From Desulfobacterales bacterium (GTDB lineage Bacteria; Desulfobacterota; Desulfobacteria; Desulfobacterales; Desulfobacteraceae): a DNA stretch of 64,000 nucleotides. A model generated the notes under the pieces. It made no database searches. It had not been told where the DNA came from and worked only from the letters and a program-made list of their open reading frames with translations. Of the stretch, positions 18,034 through 27,622 are shown piece after piece. Position numbers and translations under genes: made by a program. Where the stretch lies: contig JAGLHT010000003.1 of the NCBI GenBank assembly GCA_023143455.1, forward strand, positions 1 through 64,000, in the 5' to 3' direction. Numbering within the stretch: the first letter of the stretch is position 1; every line of letters starts with the position of its first letter.

Positions 18034-19872
18034 ATGAATATTAATTGTATGGATATAAATAGTTCATTTTTAGAGATGCTTGGATTTAAAAACTCCTCCG
18101 AGATGATGACAGGGCTCAGTGATTTTTCAAAAGGAGAAGTTCTTTTTAAAGATCAATTTGCAAGCATACTTCAAGGAAAGCAATTCAAAAATGATGATTT
18201 AAAAGGTTCCAATACTATTGTAGATAAGCTTATTTCGTTTGTATCGAAAGAACTAAAAGGGTCAAAGGGAACAGATTTTTTAAAGAAGCTAAAACAATTT
18301 TTCATGATGATTTCAGGAAATGATTTGACGAGCCTTACGATGGGGGGACAAGGATTAGATGTCTTAAAAGAGCTTCTTGCTAGTGCAGGGTTTGGAATAG
18401 ATCAAATAAATGAACTTATTGATGATTTAAAATTAACAATGAGTCAAGAAGGCAAGAATATTTCTATAGATGAATTAATGGGTAAAATTTCCGAATTAGA
18501 TTGGGAACCCAATGACTCTGATGGAATACAAGATCAGGTAAATGAACAGGAGATTATGTTACCCATTTCTGCAATTGCTTTTATCGAATCAATAATGATA
18601 TCCCTTGGAATGCCGGAAGATGTGAGAAATAGCATACTTTCTGATGTGAAAACAGAGAAGGGAATTGATTTAAATATCCTTATTAAGAATTTTAAAGAAT
18701 TTGAAAAACAATCATTTGCTTCACAAACATTTTTTAAGACCGATGCCAATAATGACAATGTTGCAAAGCTTATGAACCTCATAAATCTTGGAAACACTTC
18801 CAAGGCTTTTGCTGATGGCAAATTAAGCCTCCAGGATTTTATTAATATTCTTGAAACCAAAAGAAAAGATGTTTTGGGTATTGAGAATAAAAAAGAAGGG
18901 GGTTTGAAAAATATTTTAGCAGCAACCATGGAACCAAAAGGGAAAGACACCCTGTTTGCAGATCCAATCAGAACTATTAACCCGAAAGCAGATCCTATCA
19001 ATACATTAACGATGGCTAATTTGACATCAGCAGATACAAGGGGCGAAGAGGAAATTTCTAATTTAGTTAATAAGCTATTTAAAAACATAAGCAAACAAGA
19101 AACTAACAATGAAAAAATTGTTAATGTTCCTTTAAATAAATTCAGCAATAAAGATTTTGAAAAGCTTTTTCCGTTTTCTTTTAAAGCTGAAAATGGAAAA
19201 GATGTTCAAACAACAATTAAATCAGAGCTTGAGGAAAAATTTACCAGACTTTTAGGCAAACTTGAATCTAATATGAATAGTAATAATGATTCTGAATCAA
19301 AGAATCTTTTTCAGAAAGGCAAACAACAAGTCAATGGTTTAAAACTGCCTGATTCAACTCAGTCTGCAACTGGTGAAGAAAAATTATTAAGCAGTGTAAG
19401 ATATTTAAGCTCATCAAAAAAGGGCCAAGTTAGAACTTTACCATCATATGTGACAAACCAGATAGGAAGAAGCATTGTCCGGGCTGTAAATCAAGGGCAG
19501 AATCAAATTCAAATTCAACTCAAACCTCCAGAGCTTGGTCGCATGATGATAACTATTCAAGATTTGGGCAATGGAGTGAAGGTGAGTGTGGTTGCAGAGA
19601 ATCAAGCTGCAAGAGATATCCTTATGTCTAATTCAAACAATTTGAAAGATGCCCTGGCAAGCAGTGGAATTAGCCTTGAAAATTTTGATGTGGAAATGGG
19701 AACAAATTTTAATCAATCAATGAGAGATGCTAAAAACCAGGCAGGATATTCTAAAAACAAGAAAGGTTTTGGAAATGAAGTTGGAGATGGTGAGAATATG
19801 AAGATTAGAAACAAAGATTTTTTGCGAGAACAACATCTTACCCATGATGGGATATTATATTATGTGGCATAA
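18034..19872 (+). CDS. fliK: Flagellar hook-length control protein FliK
   Basis: 612-residue secreted molecular ruler. The N-terminal two-thirds is low-conservation, Asn/Lys/Ser-rich sequence; the C-terminal Flg_hook domain (about 475-570) is clear, with IQIQLKPPELGRMMITIQDL, NGVKVSVVAENQAARDIL and LKDALASSGISLENFDVEM. It is longer than the enteric protein (about 400 residues), which may fit a longer or thicker hook built from the 932-residue FlgE. GGAGAAG precedes the ATG. Confidence 0.9.
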   Translation: MNINCMDINSSFLEMLGFKNSSEMMTGLSDFSKGEVLFKDQFASILQGKQFKNDDLKGSNTIVDKLISFVSKELKGSKGTDFLKKLKQFFMMISGNDLTSLTMGGQGLDVLKELLASAGFGIDQINELIDDLKLTMSQEGKNISIDELMGKISELDWEPNDSDGIQDQVNEQEIMLPISAIAFIESIMISLGMPEDVRNSILSDVKTEKGIDLNILIKNFKEFEKQSFASQTFFKTDANNDNVAKLMNLINLGNTSKAFADGKLSLQDFINILETKRKDVLGIENKKEGGLKNILAATMEPKGKDTLFADPIRTINPKADPINTLTMANLTSADTRGEEEISNLVNKLFKNISKQETNNEKIVNVPLNKFSNKDFEKLFPFSFKAENGKDVQTTIKSELEEKFTRLLGKLESNMNSNNDSESKNLFQKGKQQVNGLKLPDSTQSATGEEKLLSSVRYLSSSKKGQVRTLPSYVTNQIGRSIVRAVNQGQNQIQIQLKPPELGRMMITIQDLGNGVKVSVVAENQAARDILMSNSNNLKDALASSGISLENFDVEMGTNFNQSMRDAKNQAGYSKNKKGFGNEVGDGENMKIRNKDFLREQHLTHDGILYYVA

Positions 19873-19884
19873 AAGGAGAATCTT

Positions 19885-20982
19885 ATGACAATATCAGCAT
19901 CAAATAATTATGTTAATACAATGAGTACGAGCTATGAATCATATGATTCAAAAACCAAAGGAAAAGATGATGCCCTGGGCAGAGATGCATTTCTAACAAT
20001 GATGGTTGCACAGCTTCAAAACCAGGACCCTTTAAATCCAATGCAAGGAAGTGAATTTTCATCCCAGCTAGCACAATTTTCTCAGCTTGAACAATTAATG
20101 AATTTAAATGAGACAATGATTTCCATGCAAGCTGCTTTTGAAGATAATTCTGACAGGGATGTTACATCGTATATCGGCAAAGAAATAATCGGAGATGTTG
20201 ATTCCATGAGTGTAAAAAATGGAAGCGCTTCAGAAGGTTATTACAGCTTGCCGAAACCAGGAGAAGTAAGGGTTGAAGTATATGATTCAGGCGGAAGAGT
20301 CGTCAAAGCACTTTATCTTGGGCAAAGAGATATGGGACCTCATTCAATTCAATGGGATGGCACAGACAGCAATGGTGTTCTTGTTCCCGACGGGACTTAT
20401 ACATATGCAGTTGGGGCTGATATGGGATATGGCTATGAAGAAGTCGCAACAACAGTAGCAGGGGTTGTTGAAGGAATAGTTTATAGTGGAGATAAACCAT
20501 TCCTTGTTGTTGACGGTGTTTGGGTCAATCCTGATTCATTACTCCAGGTTAAGGCAAACTCCCAAGAAAACTATGATTCAATAATAGATTATCTTGGGAA
20601 AAATGTTACTTCTTCATCTCCCCTTGTTCATGTTGATGACGGAGGAGTTATAGGGGGGCAATTAAGTTTTGAACTTGAGAATAGCGATAACGTAATTATA
20701 GAAATATATAATTCCTCACAGGAACTGATTCGAACTATTGGCATCCCTGTTGAGGGAACTTCAGCAGGCATAAATTATGCTGCATGGGATAGTCTTAATA
20801 ATGATGCACAGACAGTTGCTGACGGGGTTTACTCATATAGGGTAATAACACCAACCGGAAATGCCAATATTTCTGTGACAGAAAATGTGTCAGGGATAAA
20901 AACTGTGGGTGGATTTCAATTTCTTGTTTTGGATAATTCAGGAAGGCTTTCTTTGGCTTCATCCATTACAGACGTGAATTAA
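19885..20982 (+). CDS. flgD: Hook assembly scaffolding protein FlgD
   Basis: 365-residue hook cap. The conserved N-terminal export/assembly region DAFLTMMVAQLQNQDPLNPMQGSEF (about 33-57) is present, followed by a FlgD Ig-like domain with WDGTDSNGVLVPDGTYTY. A second similar segment (WDSLNNDAQTVADGVYSY) near the C-terminus indicates a duplicated FlgD-Ig unit, which explains the length above about 230 residues. AAAGGAG lies 7 nt before the ATG. Confidence 0.93.
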   Translation: MTISASNNYVNTMSTSYESYDSKTKGKDDALGRDAFLTMMVAQLQNQDPLNPMQGSEFSSQLAQFSQLEQLMNLNETMISMQAAFEDNSDRDVTSYIGKEIIGDVDSMSVKNGSASEGYYSLPKPGEVRVEVYDSGGRVVKALYLGQRDMGPHSIQWDGTDSNGVLVPDGTYTYAVGADMGYGYEEVATTVAGVVEGIVYSGDKPFLVVDGVWVNPDSLLQVKANSQENYDSIIDYLGKNVTSSSPLVHVDDGGVIGGQLSFELENSDNVIIEIYNSSQELIRTIGIPVEGTSAGINYAAWDSLNNDAQTVADGVYSYRVITPTGNANISVTENVSGIKTVGGFQFLVLDNSGRLSLASSITDVN

Positions 20983-21038
20983 TATTTTATCAATACATTA
21001 AAATGCAAAATATAAGAATATAAACAGGAGGAAATAAC

Positions 21039-23837
21039 ATGTCTTTATCAAGTTCACTTTTTACAGGGACAAGCGGTTTAAAGAACATGGGAAATGCAAT
21101 GCAGGTAATTGGAAATAATATTGCCAATGTTAATACTGTGGGCTTTAAGCGTGGTAAATCAACTTTTGCCGATACATTGTATGAATCAGTTGCAACCCAG
21201 GCAGGAACCGCTCAAATGGGTCGTGGAATGGCTGTCGGAAGTATTAGTCAGAATTTCCAGCAAGGTTCTTTTGAATCAACCGGTAATACAACAGATATTT
21301 CAATCGGTGGTGAAGGCTTTTTCGTTATGAGAAAAAGTGGCACTGAAAATATGTTTTATACAAGGGCCGGCAATTTTCATTTTGATAAAACAGGGCAGCT
21401 TATCAATCCTGAAGGATATCTTGTGCAGGGATGGGAACTTGATGATATAACAGGAGAAGATGTTGGTTCTATCAGAGATATTATTCTGAATGCATTTACA
21501 TGTCCTCCTGAAAGGAGCACAATATTAACGGCAATCAATAATCTTGATGCTGATGCAAATTCAAGTTCTGTTGTCCTGTCAAATAATTGGGATAGTGGCG
21601 AAGATATATATATGGCAGGAACTAATTACGAATATCAAAGCGTTGTAAAAGTGTATGATTCTCTGGGAAGTACTCATGATATAACAATTTTCTACGATAA
21701 AAAATCAGGCACAGAATGGGAATATATTATCACATGTAACCCTGATGAAGATGAGAGAAATCTTGTTCAACAGACTGACAGCAAGGGGCTCTTGGCAAGG
21801 GGTGAGATATTATTCAGCCAGAGCAGCGGTGATATACTGGATTTCTCTATGGATAGATTTACAGGCCGCATAGGAAATTTCGAAGCCAATGGTGTTAACA
21901 CAGTGGATAATATCCATTACGAAATATTGAGCTATGATGGGTTGCCTGATGATGGCTATGGATTTGTATTTGAATATGACGGATCAACCTGGAATTTTAA
22001 TGACCCTAATAATGATGGAACAGTGACTTCGGCAGAGAAGCCTACAAATTATGGCAACGCAAGGATTGTATATTCAGACGCCACGGAAATTCACTTAGTA
22101 CTTCAGCCGGATGGTCCAACAGATGTAGACGCGGACCTCAAGATCAGGCTTGACCAAGCTGCTGTTGCAACAGATTCCTTAGGCTTTGATATTAATGACG
22201 CCAATGATTTACATATTCAGGGCATAGAAGGAACAAGATATACTGGTGATACTGCCAATGACAATACAAGCTTGGCAATTAATGAACCTGGTGTTATGAC
22301 CCATGATTCTGCTGACCTTGCCATAGTATGGAATCCTGTTCAGGAACAATGGTATTGGGCAAACCCAGAGATAGTTTATGCCAGCAGTACAGGTGCCCTG
22401 GTTACAGGAATTACAACAAATGATACTGCCGCAATAAGCACAACAACAGCATCTATGAGCATTACTAATGCAGAAGATCTGACAATGTGGGCGCAAAATA
22501 TACAATTGAGATATGATGCAGTAGCAGGAGACTGGGATTGGAATATGCCTGTAAAAGCTGATGATTTTACAAGTCAAGTATACACTTTTGTACCTAATAA
22601 TGACCCGATATTGAGTATATCATCAACAGGCAGTAATGGTGCCAGAGCAACGACTTCTGCTGTAATGTTTGAATGGACAGGCGCTGTATGGGGTGATTCC
22701 ACAGGCGCTGATACTTTTGCATCAGGGGGGTTGAATTTTAATATTTTGAACAGCGTAAGTGGCAATACTACAGTATCGGCGTTGATGTGGGGAGCAGGCG
22801 GAGCTTCAACAGGAGCTGCTACAATTGCTTATACTTTTGGTACTCCAATTACTACAGTGGCAAATCAGGCTATTGAGTTTCAGGTCGATCCAGCACCTCC
22901 AAGAGAATATCCAAATGCAGCTTTAACAACTTCAGGAGCAAGCACCAATGGATTTGCAATAGATTTTGATCAGGATTCATCCACTGATCTCGTGTTTAAT
23001 GTTTCAGCTAGCACAGGAGCCACACCAGGGGCAAATAACACATTGATATTTGATATTGATCCAAACGTACCTCCTGCAGAGTACTTATTTGCCACGCTTG
23101 ATGGAGACGAAACTGAGGCAGTTATAGATCTTGACGGATCAGGTAATGACTCAGATAATCGCGATATTGTATTCAGTTTTGCAAATTCCTTGTCATACGG
23201 AATTAATACTCATCCATACAATGATAGATCTGTGATAGCTTTTGATATTCTTGGGTCAACAGCATGGATGGAAGTAGAAAAAGAAGACATAGCTCAGTCA
23301 GGTTATTATAGCTTTGTTGCCGATTTTCTTGGAGGAGAGTATGGTACAACAGAACAGGAAATACAACTAGATTTGGGAACAATATATGATGGGACTAATT
23401 TTGAAAACCAATCAATGTCAACAACACAATATTCCAAAGCATCCTCAACAGTTTTTCAGAATGCTGACGGTTATTCTGCAGGAGATTTACAGGAAGTTGA
23501 TGTGGCATCAGATGGAATCATGACTGGAGTTTATTCAAATGGAGAGTTGATTCCTCTTTTCCGGGTTGGGCTAGCTAAGTTTTTAAATAACTACGGATTA
23601 TCTAATGAAGGAGGAAACCTCTTCAGAGAGACCCGGGACAGTGGAACTGCAATAACTAATAAGCCTGGGCAAAATGGTCTCGGAACTCTTGCTCCTAACT
23701 CGCTTGAAATGTCAAATGTTGATATTTCAGAGGAATTTGTTGCCATGATAACAACCCAGCGAGGTTTCCAGGCAAATTCAAAAACCATAACCACAACAGA
23801 TGATATGATGCAGACTGTAATAAATATGAAACGATAG
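21039..23837 (+). CDS. flgE: Flagellar hook protein FlgE, enlarged
   Basis: 932-residue hook subunit, more than twice the enteric length (about 400). Conserved ends: FTGTSGLKNMGNAMQVIGNNIANVNTVGFK (about 8-37) and the C-terminus NSLEMSNVDISEEFVAMITTQRGFQANSKTI onward. The FlgE middle domain (YDSLGSTHDITIFYDK, about 205-220) is present. The additional length is a Thr/Ser/Asp/Ala-rich region at about 290-760 that should be surface-exposed on the hook. AGGAGG precedes the ATG and a strong terminator follows the stop. Confidence 0.93.
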   Translation: MSLSSSLFTGTSGLKNMGNAMQVIGNNIANVNTVGFKRGKSTFADTLYESVATQAGTAQMGRGMAVGSISQNFQQGSFESTGNTTDISIGGEGFFVMRKSGTENMFYTRAGNFHFDKTGQLINPEGYLVQGWELDDITGEDVGSIRDIILNAFTCPPERSTILTAINNLDADANSSSVVLSNNWDSGEDIYMAGTNYEYQSVVKVYDSLGSTHDITIFYDKKSGTEWEYIITCNPDEDERNLVQQTDSKGLLARGEILFSQSSGDILDFSMDRFTGRIGNFEANGVNTVDNIHYEILSYDGLPDDGYGFVFEYDGSTWNFNDPNNDGTVTSAEKPTNYGNARIVYSDATEIHLVLQPDGPTDVDADLKIRLDQAAVATDSLGFDINDANDLHIQGIEGTRYTGDTANDNTSLAINEPGVMTHDSADLAIVWNPVQEQWYWANPEIVYASSTGALVTGITTNDTAAISTTTASMSITNAEDLTMWAQNIQLRYDAVAGDWDWNMPVKADDFTSQVYTFVPNNDPILSISSTGSNGARATTSAVMFEWTGAVWGDSTGADTFASGGLNFNILNSVSGNTTVSALMWGAGGASTGAATIAYTFGTPITTVANQAIEFQVDPAPPREYPNAALTTSGASTNGFAIDFDQDSSTDLVFNVSASTGATPGANNTLIFDIDPNVPPAEYLFATLDGDETEAVIDLDGSGNDSDNRDIVFSFANSLSYGINTHPYNDRSVIAFDILGSTAWMEVEKEDIAQSGYYSFVADFLGGEYGTTEQEIQLDLGTIYDGTNFENQSMSTTQYSKASSTVFQNADGYSAGDLQEVDVASDGIMTGVYSNGELIPLFRVGLAKFLNNYGLSNEGGNLFRETRDSGTAITNKPGQNGLGTLAPNSLEMSNVDISEEFVAMITTQRGFQANSKTITTTDDMMQTVINMKR

Positions 23838-23872
23838 TTTCACAATTAGAAATTAAAAAGTAAGCCAAAAAG

Positions 23873-23910
23873 GAGAAGGGCAATGCAATATTGCCCTTCT
23901 CTTATTTTAT
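23873..23910 (+). terminator. Rho-independent terminator after flgE
   Basis: GAGAAGGGCAAT pairs with ATTGCCCTTCTC around a 5-nt GCAAT loop and is followed by a T-rich run. It closes the fliK-flgD-flgE transcript. Confidence 0.88.
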
Positions 23911-23969
23911 AAACACTTCGGGCGGTCGTTATTGGTGTTATGGCATAAAAATTAATATAGTATTTATGT

Positions 23970-24023
23970 GACGTCATTATTATGACAAATCATTAATAAT
24001 CTACGACATCATTTTGACAAATC
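23970..24023 (+). repeat. Imperfect direct repeat, candidate enhancer sites
   Basis: GACGTCATTATTATGACAAA followed by TC (23970-23991) and GACATCATTTTGACAAATC (24005-24023) share GAC-TCAT and TGACAAATC elements, 35 nt apart start to start. They end about 115 nt upstream of the sigma-54 promoter at 24138, a typical position for binding sites of an NtrC-family activator. Confidence 0.45.
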
Positions 24024-24137
24024 CTTAAGTTATTTCATGTCTTTTATTTTTGAAATAGTTTTTCAATTAAATTATTGTATGCTGAATCGTATCGTACTAA
24101 CATTGTGAACAGATATCGTAAAAATAATTAATTCGCT

Positions 24138-24153
24138 TGGCACAGGCTTTGCT
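24138..24153 (+). promoter_or_regulatory. Sigma-54 promoter of the fliL-fliA operon
   Basis: TGGCACAGGCTTTGCT is a consensus sigma-54 element (GG-N10-GC). It is positioned to drive fliL through at least fliA, and probably to flhX at 38310, because no terminator was seen between. Confidence 0.85.
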
Positions 24154-24285
24154 TTGCTATATACTAAATTATAACCACAACACCTGACCATAAAAGAATT
24201 TGATTTTAAAAAACAAAGAGAATCAATACATAATAAATTTCTTGGAGAATACCTTGAGCATAATAATAACCAGGAGAATAATTTC

Positions 24286-24828
24286 GTGGATTTAAAGAGT
24301 CTATTTAAAAATTTTTATAAGAAGCTGTTTAAAATGCCTTCCATGCTTAAGGGGTTGTTTAATAAACCATCCAAAAAAAAGCTTACTATCATTATTTTAT
24401 TTTCTGCGGCTTTTATATTTATAATTGTGTCAGCCCTGATGTTTTTTATCAAATCTGATAAAGATGAAGCCGCAGCAAATAAAGAGTCAGGAGTTGAAAA
24501 CATACAGATTAATCAAATTAGTTATGATAATATAACAGTGTTAAAACCATTCACGTGGATACAGCTTAAAGACAGTTCATATATGCAGAAAGTGAGTATT
24601 GGTATCGCAATTGAGCTTGTTTCCAAAGATAAAGTGGAAATGGTAGAAACCAAAAGAGGTGATATAAGAACTCTTGTGCGAAAAATGACCAAAGAGATGA
24701 GCTGGATGGAGTTGAGGAGTTCTGAAGGAAAAATAAAGTTTAAGTATCTGTTAATAACGGAAATTAATTTGTTATTCCCTGATGCCATTGTCAGGAATTT
24801 ATATTTAACACATTTTATAATGCGGTGA
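24286..24828 (+). CDS. fliL: Flagellar basal body-associated protein FliL
   Basis: 180-residue inner-membrane protein. A single membrane segment lies at about residues 30-55 (KLTIIILFSAAFIFIIVSALMFFI), and the periplasmic FliL domain ends in FPDAIVRNLYLTHFIMR. FliL surrounds stator units and supports torque. The start is GTG, supported by CAGGAG 9 nt upstream. It is the first gene of the switch/export operon, 7 nt before fliM. A second, very different FliL-like protein is encoded at 34465. Confidence 0.85.
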   Translation: MDLKSLFKNFYKKLFKMPSMLKGLFNKPSKKKLTIIILFSAAFIFIIVSALMFFIKSDKDEAAANKESGVENIQINQISYDNITVLKPFTWIQLKDSSYMQKVSIGIAIELVSKDKVEMVETKRGDIRTLVRKMTKEMSWMELRSSEGKIKFKYLLITEINLLFPDAIVRNLYLTHFIMR

Positions 24829-24835
24829 TAATAAT

Positions 24836-25834
24836 ATGAGCGAAATACTATCCCAGAACGAAGTCGATAGCCTGCTTGATGGATTGGATTCAGGAGATGT
24901 TGAATCAGAGACCGATATAGAGGCTCCTGAGCCAGAAGGTATAGCCACTTACGACTTTACAAATCAGGATAAAGTTGTAAGGGCAAGAATGCCTACTTAT
25001 GATGTTATCAATGAAAGGCTTGCAAGGGAAATTAGGGCAACTCTTTCGTCTCAGCTTCAAACAAATGTTGATGTCAGTTCAAATCCTTTTGATACCCTTA
25101 AGTTTTCTGAGTTTGTAAGAAGCTTGCCAGTGCCGACAAGTTTGCATGTTTTTCGAATGGAACCTTTAAGGGGGCATGGCTTGATAGTTTTGGAGAGCCA
25201 GCTTGTTTATAATCTGATTGATACTTTTTTCGGAGGCGATGCCCTTGGTAAAGCAAGGGTGGAAGGACGAGAATTTACAATTATTGAAGAAGTAATGATT
25301 AAAAAGACTATTATTGCTTGCCTTAAGGATGTTGAGAAAGCATGGTTTCCCATTGAACCGGTACAAACATCTCTTGTCAGATCTGAAATGAATCCTCAGT
25401 TCACTGCAATTGTACTTCCGACTGATCTTGTAATTGTTACAAAGTTTGAGGTCGAGCTTGAACAGTCTGCAGGTAACCTGATTTCTTGTTTTCCGTATGC
25501 AATGATAGAACCGTTAAGGCAGAAATTATCGTCAGGAATTCAGGCAGAAACCGAGGAGATTGATAATAAATGGCTCAGGGAGTTGCGTGATACTATTATT
25601 GCTTCAGAGGTTGAGTTGAGAATACAGCTCGGAACAGCAGAAATTACCGGAGAAAAACTTATGTATATGCGGAAAGGTGATGTTCTTCAATTGGATAATG
25701 ATGCAAATGAGTCTCTTATAGGCTTTATTGAAGGTCGTCCAAAATTAAAGGGGTATGCCGGAGTTCAGCGCGGGCTTCAGGCATTTAAGGTTGATGAAAC
25801 AATAATGACAGAAAAAGAGAGATACTATGGTTGA
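24836..25834 (+). CDS. fliM: Flagellar motor switch protein FliM
   Basis: 332-residue switch protein. The N-terminal CheY-binding peptide is intact as ILSQNEVDSLLDGL (4-17), followed by the CheC-like middle domain (YDVINERLAREIRATLSSQL and onward, GHGLIVLE, FFGG) and the C-terminal FliN-like SpoA domain. Its N-terminal peptide is the reference for similar repeats in the protein at 34465. It overlaps fliN by 8 nt. Confidence 0.97.
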   Translation: MSEILSQNEVDSLLDGLDSGDVESETDIEAPEPEGIATYDFTNQDKVVRARMPTYDVINERLAREIRATLSSQLQTNVDVSSNPFDTLKFSEFVRSLPVPTSLHVFRMEPLRGHGLIVLESQLVYNLIDTFFGGDALGKARVEGREFTIIEEVMIKKTIIACLKDVEKAWFPIEPVQTSLVRSEMNPQFTAIVLPTDLVIVTKFEVELEQSAGNLISCFPYAMIEPLRQKLSSGIQAETEEIDNKWLRELRDTIIASEVELRIQLGTAEITGEKLMYMRKGDVLQLDNDANESLIGFIEGRPKLKGYAGVQRGLQAFKVDETIMTEKERYYG

Positions 25835-26222
25835 TGAAGAGAAAGATCCAAAAGACTCTGAAGCGATAGAAGATTCAGAAGATTTAACGGTTGAAGGGCA
25901 GGCGTCAGGCGAGGTGACACCTGAAGAAGATGAGCTTGATGAACAAGAAAGTTCAAGCCAGCTTGATTTTATTCTTGATATTCCGCTGGAGCTTTCCGTG
26001 GAACTTGGAAGAACAAAGATGCTTGTAAACAATCTTTTGCAACTTGGGCAAGGTTCCATTGTAGAGCTTAATAAACTTGCAGGAGAACCTCTTGAAGTCT
26101 ATATAAACAGAAAACTTATTGCAAGGGGTGAAGTTGTAGTTGTTAATGAAAAATTTGGTGTAAGACTTACTGATATTATTACGCCCATGGACAGAGTGAA
26201 GAGTTTGGCTGAGGCTTCATGA
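25827..26222 (+). CDS. fliN: Flagellar motor switch protein FliN
   Basis: 131-residue C-ring protein. The SpoA domain occupies the C-terminal 80 residues (LDIPLELSVELGRTKMLVNN, GQGSIVELNKLAGEPLEVYINRKLIARGEVVVVNEKFGVRLTDI, in pieces). The N-terminal 45 residues are an acidic extension. Overlaps fliM by 8 nt and fliO by 4 nt. Confidence 0.96.
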   Translation: MVDEEKDPKDSEAIEDSEDLTVEGQASGEVTPEEDELDEQESSSQLDFILDIPLELSVELGRTKMLVNNLLQLGQGSIVELNKLAGEPLEVYINRKLIARGEVVVVNEKFGVRLTDIITPMDRVKSLAEAS

Positions 26223-26575
26223 ACGCTTCTTCTGAAATATGGACTGCATTTGCCCGAACTTTTTTTATGCTTCTGGTTGTATTGGTGGTTCTGGTGCTCG
26301 TGTTTTATATTATCAAGCGGTTTTCAAATAAAAGGGGAGGTCGGGGTGAAGGGTTTATTTCAGTGCTTGCTGTCCATTACATTTCTCCAAAAGAAAAAAT
26401 TCTTTTACTTGACGTTTTGAAAGAAAAAATTTTAATAGGAGTTACCCCGCATAGTATTTCACAACTTGCAATCATTGATAATGATATCGATTTAACACAA
26501 AAGAAAGAAAGCAAAAATATGAAATTTTCAGATTTTTTGTCAGGAAAACTTATGAAAACTAAGGATAAAGAATAG
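26219..26575 (+). CDS. fliO: Flagellar export protein FliO
   Basis: 118-residue membrane protein with one N-terminal transmembrane helix (about 12-32, FFMLLVVLVVLVLVFYIIKRF) and a short cytoplasmic domain of FliO type (LAVHYISPKEKILLLDVLKEKILIG). It helps assemble FliP of the export gate. The position between fliN and fliP strongly supports the call. Confidence 0.9.
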   Translation: MNASSEIWTAFARTFFMLLVVLVVLVLVFYIIKRFSNKRGGRGEGFISVLAVHYISPKEKILLLDVLKEKILIGVTPHSISQLAIIDNDIDLTQKKESKNMKFSDFLSGKLMKTKDKE

Positions 26576-26577
26576 AG

Positions 26578-27333
26578 ATGAAATCCAGAAAAATAATGCT
26601 TCTTTTGTTTTTTTTGGTAATTATTATTCCGGGTATTGCCGATGCTATAACTTTTCCAATTCCTACTTTGCAATTTGATGTTAAAGAAGCCACTTCTCCA
26701 GAGGAAGTCGCTGTTGTGTTAGAGATAATAGCTCTTCTTACAATTTTAACACTAGCCCCTGCGATTTTAGTTTTAATGACTCCTTTTACAAGACTTGTAG
26801 TTGTATTCCATTTTTTAAGACAGGCACTCGGGACTCAGAACAGCCCACCCAATCAAGTGTTGATAGGGTTGTCATTATTTATGACATTTTTTATAATTCA
26901 ACCTGTTGCAAAGAATGTATATGATGATGCACTCAATCCTTACCTTCAACATGAGATTAGTTATGAACTGGCTTTTAAAAAGGCCCAGGTTCCAATACGT
27001 AATTTTTTGCTTAAAAATACCAGGGAAGCTGATATTGCTCTTTTTATTAAGGGAGCAGATATGAAAAAACCTGAAACAAGAAGTGATCTTTCTTTGCTTG
27101 TCTTAATTCCTGCATATGTAATTAGTGAACTTAAAACTGCGTTTATTATCGGGTTTGTGCTTTATATACCATTTATTGTGATTGATATGGTAGTAGCTTC
27201 TGTTTTGCTTTCCATGGGTATGATGATGTTACCGCCAATTATGATTTCATTACCATTTAAAATAATGCTTTTTGTTCTTGCTGATGGATGGCATCTTCTT
27301 ACCGGATCATTGTTAAAAAGTTTCGGAGTATAA
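26578..27333 (+). CDS. fliP: Flagellar export gate protein FliP
   Basis: 251-residue polytopic membrane protein with a cleavable signal (residues 1-21, MLLLFFLVIIIPGIADA core). FliP signatures are present: LTPFTRLVVVFHFLRQALGTQ-type block at about 67-86, QPVAKNVYDDALNPY, and SLLVLIPAYVISELKTAFIIGF. Forms the core of the export channel with FliQ and FliR. Lies 2 nt after fliO and 2 nt before fliQ. Confidence 0.97.
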   Translation: MKSRKIMLLLFFLVIIIPGIADAITFPIPTLQFDVKEATSPEEVAVVLEIIALLTILTLAPAILVLMTPFTRLVVVFHFLRQALGTQNSPPNQVLIGLSLFMTFFIIQPVAKNVYDDALNPYLQHEISYELAFKKAQVPIRNFLLKNTREADIALFIKGADMKKPETRSDLSLLVLIPAYVISELKTAFIIGFVLYIPFIVIDMVVASVLLSMGMMMLPPIMISLPFKIMLFVLADGWHLLTGSLLKSFGV

Positions 27334-27335
27334 CC

Positions 27336-27605
27336 ATGACGCCTGAATTCGTAGTTTCCTTTGCAAAAGAAGCAATCATCCTGACTATATTGTTATCTGC
27401 GCCTATGCTTATGCTGGGACTTATTGTAGGATTTATAATCGCCATATTCCAGGCTGTAACTCAGGTACAGGAAATGACACTAATGTTTGTGCCCAAAATT
27501 GTTGCAGTATTTATGGGGCTTTTATTAGCATCTCCCTGGATGCTTGATGAAATAGTAACATTCACACGCCGACTAATTGAAAATATTCCCTTGTATATCA
27601 AATAA
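27336..27605 (+). CDS. fliQ: Flagellar export gate protein FliQ
   Basis: 89-residue membrane hairpin protein, the exact family size. MTPEFVVSFAKEAIILTILL, LIVGFIIAIFQAVTQVQEMT and FVPKIVAVF are typical. The ATG at 27336 is chosen two bases after the fliP stop; an upstream in-frame start would overlap fliP and add a non-homologous tail. Confidence 0.96.
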   Translation: MTPEFVVSFAKEAIILTILLSAPMLMLGLIVGFIIAIFQAVTQVQEMTLMFVPKIVAVFMGLLLASPWMLDEIVTFTRRLIENIPLYIK

Positions 27606-27622
27606 TGGTGAAATAGAAATCA

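Larger units (their letters stand above)
23911..24285 (+). promoter_or_regulatory. Intergenic control region between flgE and fliL
   Basis: 375 nt without a convincing coding frame. It contains an imperfect direct repeat (23970-23991 and 24005-24023), the sigma-54 promoter at 24138 and an AT-rich leader of about 120 nt with CAGGAG (24271-24276) before the GTG start of fliL. Nothing else is recognised. Confidence 0.6.

Noticed and set aside
18534..19148. Long minus-strand open frame (204 codons) inside fliK
   Set aside because: It lies wholly within the clear fliK frame, has no ribosome site or recognisable domain, and its composition is the shadow expected from an AT-rich coding strand.
22209..22765. 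Minus-strand frames opposite flgE
   Set aside because: Cys/Ser-rich shadows of the FlgE insert with no supporting signals.
23938..23960. TTATGGCATAAAAATTAATA as a further sigma-54 promoter
   Set aside because: It has a -24-like TGGCA but no GC at the required 10-nt spacing.
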